Assembly (NCBI GenBank): GCA_017999075.1
Contig: JAGOBX010000179.1
Span: forward strand, 1 to 7,061
Source: Candidatus Babelota bacterium
GTDB lineage: Bacteria; JAGOBX01
Direction of reading: 5' to 3'
Length of the DNA: 7,061 bases
Numbering within the stretch: the stretch's first letter is position 1; every line of letters begins with the position of its first letter. Below are positions 4,438 through 7,061 of the stretch, in pieces. Below the pieces are notes generated by a model. The model was not told the DNA's origin. It saw nothing but the letters and a program-made list of their open reading frames with translations, and did no database searches. Made by a program: the position numbers and the translations under genes.

Positions 4438-6864
4438 ATGAAAAATTGCATAAAATATATATTTTTTATTTTTCTTGTATTTTATTTGAGCGGTTGCGGT
4501 AAATCGGGAGGCAATTCCGGATTAAATGTCGGTGTTAACCGAGCTCCATCTATACAGTTTAGTTATGGATGCGAATATACTATTGAACTGATAATTTCAG
4601 GAGCAGTAAGCAGTACACAGAGTGATACATTTTTATATTCTGATACTTACGTTAAAAATTATCCTTTATTTGAGTTTGATGCTGAAGGAGCTGTGACAAT
4701 ACGAGTTAATATTTTATTTGATACTACGCTTATAGCTTCAGGTTCTGCATCAGCAGTGCTTGTAAGAGGATCTACTGCAGAAGTTAATCTTGTAATTGAC
4801 AAAACAGGGTCTCAGGCGATAGCCGAAGAAGCGTTATGCGCTTTGCAGTCAGGAAATTGGCTGGCTGCTCGAGATTCATACGCTCTTGCTGTAAGCATGA
4901 ATCCTGCAAATTATGATGCTCACCTAGGGTATGTTGCAACAAATCTCGGACTGCTTGTTGATACTGATTCTATTCAATCTCTTTTGAAAGATATCTGGGA
5001 TGTTTATGGAACAGAATTGAAAATTAATCCTCTTGATCCTGATGATACAGTGCCGTCAAGCAGAGATTATCTTGATACAAACCAATATACATCGTATATT
5101 CCATATGCTATTAAATATTCGCAAAGTATAATTAAAAAAGCGAGCAAAGGGGAAATTAATTCTTCAAGATTACAAAATATATTGTTAAATACCATTCTTC
5201 CTGAAATTAATGGTTCCATTAATTCTATAGATATTATTATTCAAAATAATCCTTATTATCAATTCAACATCACATATGCGATGACGCCGGATCCATATGA
5301 TCATTCCCGTGACAACAAGTATACATATTCTGTACTTTATCAGATAGACAGACCGTCACTGGAAGCTTTAAAAGCTATATTATCTGCATTGAAAGGCACA
5401 ATTTATTACGTTTGTTCATATGATTTCGATATGGATGATTATTCGGATACTAATTTTAAAAGTATTACGACAAGGTCAGCGTTGACAAGCAGGTATCCGT
5501 ATCTGGGAACATTGAAAACCACAAATTATATATCCGATTTCAGGCAGTCAATTATCAGTGCATTGGAAAGTGCTAAAAATGCTTTGCTTCTTGCAAAAGA
5601 AATAAGAGATGCAGGCGGGGCAATACCTGAAAAACTTTATGATGTTACGGATTTAACTGTTCAGGAATTTAATGATGCGGTTGAAGCTATAGACACAGGG
5701 TTATATTATGTGAGAGATGCAAATGCATTAACAGGAAATTCGCGCATAGACATTGATTTTAATGGAGTTTACGAAACAGCATATCCTAATAATTTTTTCA
5801 GCAGTCCTATACAGGATATGAAAGTTTTGATGCCTGACGTATTTGATACAGATATTCAATCTACATTCTCATTTGCAAAAAGTGATTTGAATTTTATATT
5901 TTCTGATTTGAGTGATGAGGCATTCAATAAATTTAAACGCAATATAAATATAAAAAGAATCCATGATTATTTTAATGTATCTTTTTCAAAAGACTATGAT
6001 AATGACGGTATTGCAGATTTAAGCGTAAACAGTACTTCAGGATTAATAATATCAGCTGCTCAAAATAAAAAAATAATAGAAATAGATGGGAAAATACCGG
6101 TTACAGTAGATGTTATTAATATTAATTCCGGCGAACAATCGTTAAGTGTAAACACATCCAATGATCCGTCGTACGGAGGAATGAAAGGAAATATAAGACT
6201 ATTTGGTTTTCAAACATCAACCGGGTTATATGGTATAGCCAGGATTTTTTATAATATAAACACATCTTATTATTATTATAATTGGTTTGTGAGTGATGTT
6301 TATATAAATATGACTGGAGAAAACCAGTTCTGGAATTACAGTCGTCAGCAGCAGTTCACAGTTTATGGAAGAAATGATATGGCTGATTACGCAGTATATA
6401 GCGATACCAACATGAGTTTATTAAGAAAAGGCAAGGCTACTCCTTCGGAACTCGGATGGAATATTATAGGGACGTATACTGTTGCTTCTGATTCAACTGA
6501 AGTTATAGTGAATTCTGAAATTGCATATAAGAATTTTTTGATAGTTACTACTAAAGACAGTTATGTGATTTTGAGTCCTGAAATACAGATGACATATTAT
6601 AATAGCTGGTCAAATGGAGGTTTTGTTCTTGCAGGAGGTTGTAATGAAGAGTCATCAATGTTATATGAAATTTTTGACGCTGAATATTTAGTGAATGATA
6701 ACAGTAACTACAACCATTATTTTTCAGGGATACCATATTCATATTATAAAAGAAATGGTTTTTTTGAAAAAGGAGAAATTTATGGATTGTATTCTATAAG
6801 CAATGGTTCAAGTTCGAGCAATTCAATTACTATAAAACTTTTAAAGGAAAACCGCGGTATATAA
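4438..6864 (+). CDS. Large lipoprotein with TPR-like segment and calcium-loop-like motifs, unknown function
   Basis: This 808-residue product has a lipoprotein signal peptide: basic start, hydrophobic 5-17 and lipobox LSGC with lipidated Cys20, followed by Gly21, not Asp, which by the E. coli rule favours the outer membrane. Residues 30-120 look like a small beta-sandwich ending in alternating Val/Ile strands. Residues 130-165 (AEEAL, GNW, A-R-Y-A-A, NP, Y-DAHLGY) fit one TPR hairpin and start a mainly helical part reaching about 420. Three EF-hand or dockerin-like loops with D-x-D-x-D/N-G-type spacing occur at 329-337 (DFDMDDYSD), 438-446 (DIDFNGVYE) and 519-527 (DYDNDGIAD). The last one is the closest to a calcium-binding consensus. 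Residues 580-808 are beta-rich and loaded with Tyr, Asn and Ser. No catalytic motif is recognised. It is the last gene before the terminator, 17 bases after the FecR-domain gene, and likely acts in the envelope with its two neighbours. Protein family is unknown to me. Confidence 0.88.
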   Translation: MKNCIKYIFFIFLVFYLSGCGKSGGNSGLNVGVNRAPSIQFSYGCEYTIELIISGAVSSTQSDTFLYSDTYVKNYPLFEFDAEGAVTIRVNILFDTTLIASGSASAVLVRGSTAEVNLVIDKTGSQAIAEEALCALQSGNWLAARDSYALAVSMNPANYDAHLGYVATNLGLLVDTDSIQSLLKDIWDVYGTELKINPLDPDDTVPSSRDYLDTNQYTSYIPYAIKYSQSIIKKASKGEINSSRLQNILLNTILPEINGSINSIDIIIQNNPYYQFNITYAMTPDPYDHSRDNKYTYSVLYQIDRPSLEALKAILSALKGTIYYVCSYDFDMDDYSDTNFKSITTRSALTSRYPYLGTLKTTNYISDFRQSIISALESAKNALLLAKEIRDAGGAIPEKLYDVTDLTVQEFNDAVEAIDTGLYYVRDANALTGNSRIDIDFNGVYETAYPNNFFSSPIQDMKVLMPDVFDTDIQSTFSFAKSDLNFIFSDLSDEAFNKFKRNINIKRIHDYFNVSFSKDYDNDGIADLSVNSTSGLIISAAQNKKIIEIDGKIPVTVDVININSGEQSLSVNTSNDPSYGGMKGNIRLFGFQTSTGLYGIARIFYNINTSYYYYNWFVSDVYINMTGENQFWNYSRQQQFTVYGRNDMADYAVYSDTNMSLLRKGKATPSELGWNIIGTYTVASDSTEVIVNSEIAYKNFLIVTTKDSYVILSPEIQMTYYNSWSNGGFVLAGGCNEESSMLYEIFDAEYLVNDNSNYNHYFSGIPYSYYKRNGFFEKGEIYGLYSISNGSSSSNSITIKLLKENRGI

Positions 6865-6877
6865 AATTCGTTATATT

Positions 6878-6940
6878 AAAAAAAATAGGCGCGACAATTT
6901 ATAATATAAAAATATAAACACTGTTGCGTCTATTTTTTTT
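6878..6940 (+). terminator. Intrinsic terminator of the barrel-FecR-lipoprotein operon
   Basis: Bases 6878-6896 and 6922-6940 form a 19-pair stem: eight A pair with eight T, and the core TAGGCGCGACA pairs with TGTTGCGTCTA using two G-U wobbles (6889-6929, 6893-6925). The 25-base loop has a further short dyad (TTTATA 6898-6903, TATAAA 6913-6918). The T8 run ends the structure. The wobbles would be A-C mismatches in an RNA from the opposite strand, so the element works best for + strand transcription. It begins 14 bases after the lipoprotein stop. The remaining 121 bases to the window end contain no gene that I can see. Confidence 0.87.
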
Positions 6941-7061
6941 GTTAAAAATATAAATTATATTTTGAACAAAAATTTACTTATAGTTTATCAATATATAAAA
7001 TTTATAAAATTGGATAAGAACCATTTGAAAAAAGTTCTATTTTTTTTGCTTAGTATAGTAT

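Noticed and set aside
6962-6999. Possible promoter near the window end (TTGAAC with TATAAA-like boxes)
   Set aside because: The TATAAA is 26 bases away and the box at correct spacing reads TTATCA. In DNA this AT-rich such matches are expected by chance.
7017-7047. Possible terminator: AGAAC and GTTCT arms followed by T8
   Set aside because: The stem is only five pairs with a 12-base loop, and a far better terminator already lies at 6878-6940. It could matter for a gene beyond the window but cannot be supported here.

Overview
The window is AT-rich DNA. The GC content drops below 10% in parts of the non-coding stretch (5 of 60 bases at 2401-2460), and the codons favour AGA, ATA and A/T third positions. 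It comes from a diderm (outer-membrane) bacterium: one gene has a textbook lipobox, one encodes a signal-peptide-bearing beta-barrel that ends in Phe, and one encodes a secreted FecR-domain protein. All four genes are on the + strand and all look exported. I cannot place the organism; an AT-rich, poorly cultured diderm lineage fits. No RNA gene, CRISPR array, transposase or phage gene was seen.

Layout. (1) 1-1947 is the 3' end of a long surface or secreted protein made of tandem Ig-like domains; its start lies outside the window. (2) 1948-2604 is a 657-base non-coding stretch. It holds a strong 18-bp hairpin just after the first gene, several AT-only dyads, faint antisense traces of beta-barrel C-termini, and a perfect-consensus sigma70 promoter (TTGACA, 17-base spacer, TGA-TATAAT). 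(3) 2605-6864 is a compact three-gene unit: an outer-membrane barrel of the MetA-pathway/transporter type, a periplasmic FecR-domain protein, and an 808-residue lipoprotein. The gaps are 31 and 17 bases, each with a Shine-Dalgarno site. (4) 6878-6940 is a strand-specific intrinsic terminator, and the remainder to 7061 shows no gene.

How the genes may work together (inference). One promoter and one terminator bracket barrel, FecR and lipoprotein, so the three products are probably made together and sit in the same envelope compartment: barrel in the outer membrane, FecR-domain protein free in the periplasm, lipoprotein anchored to a membrane. The FecR protein has no sigma-factor-binding or transmembrane region, and no sigma factor or TonB receptor is next to it, so it is not a classical FecIR regulator. 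The lipoprotein combines a TPR-like helical segment with three widely spaced calcium-loop-like motifs and a large unrecognised beta-rich C-terminus. The first barrel codons contain an A11 tract in which a one-base gain or loss gives an immediate stop, a possible on/off switch for the barrel. This operon is the best candidate here for an undescribed system.
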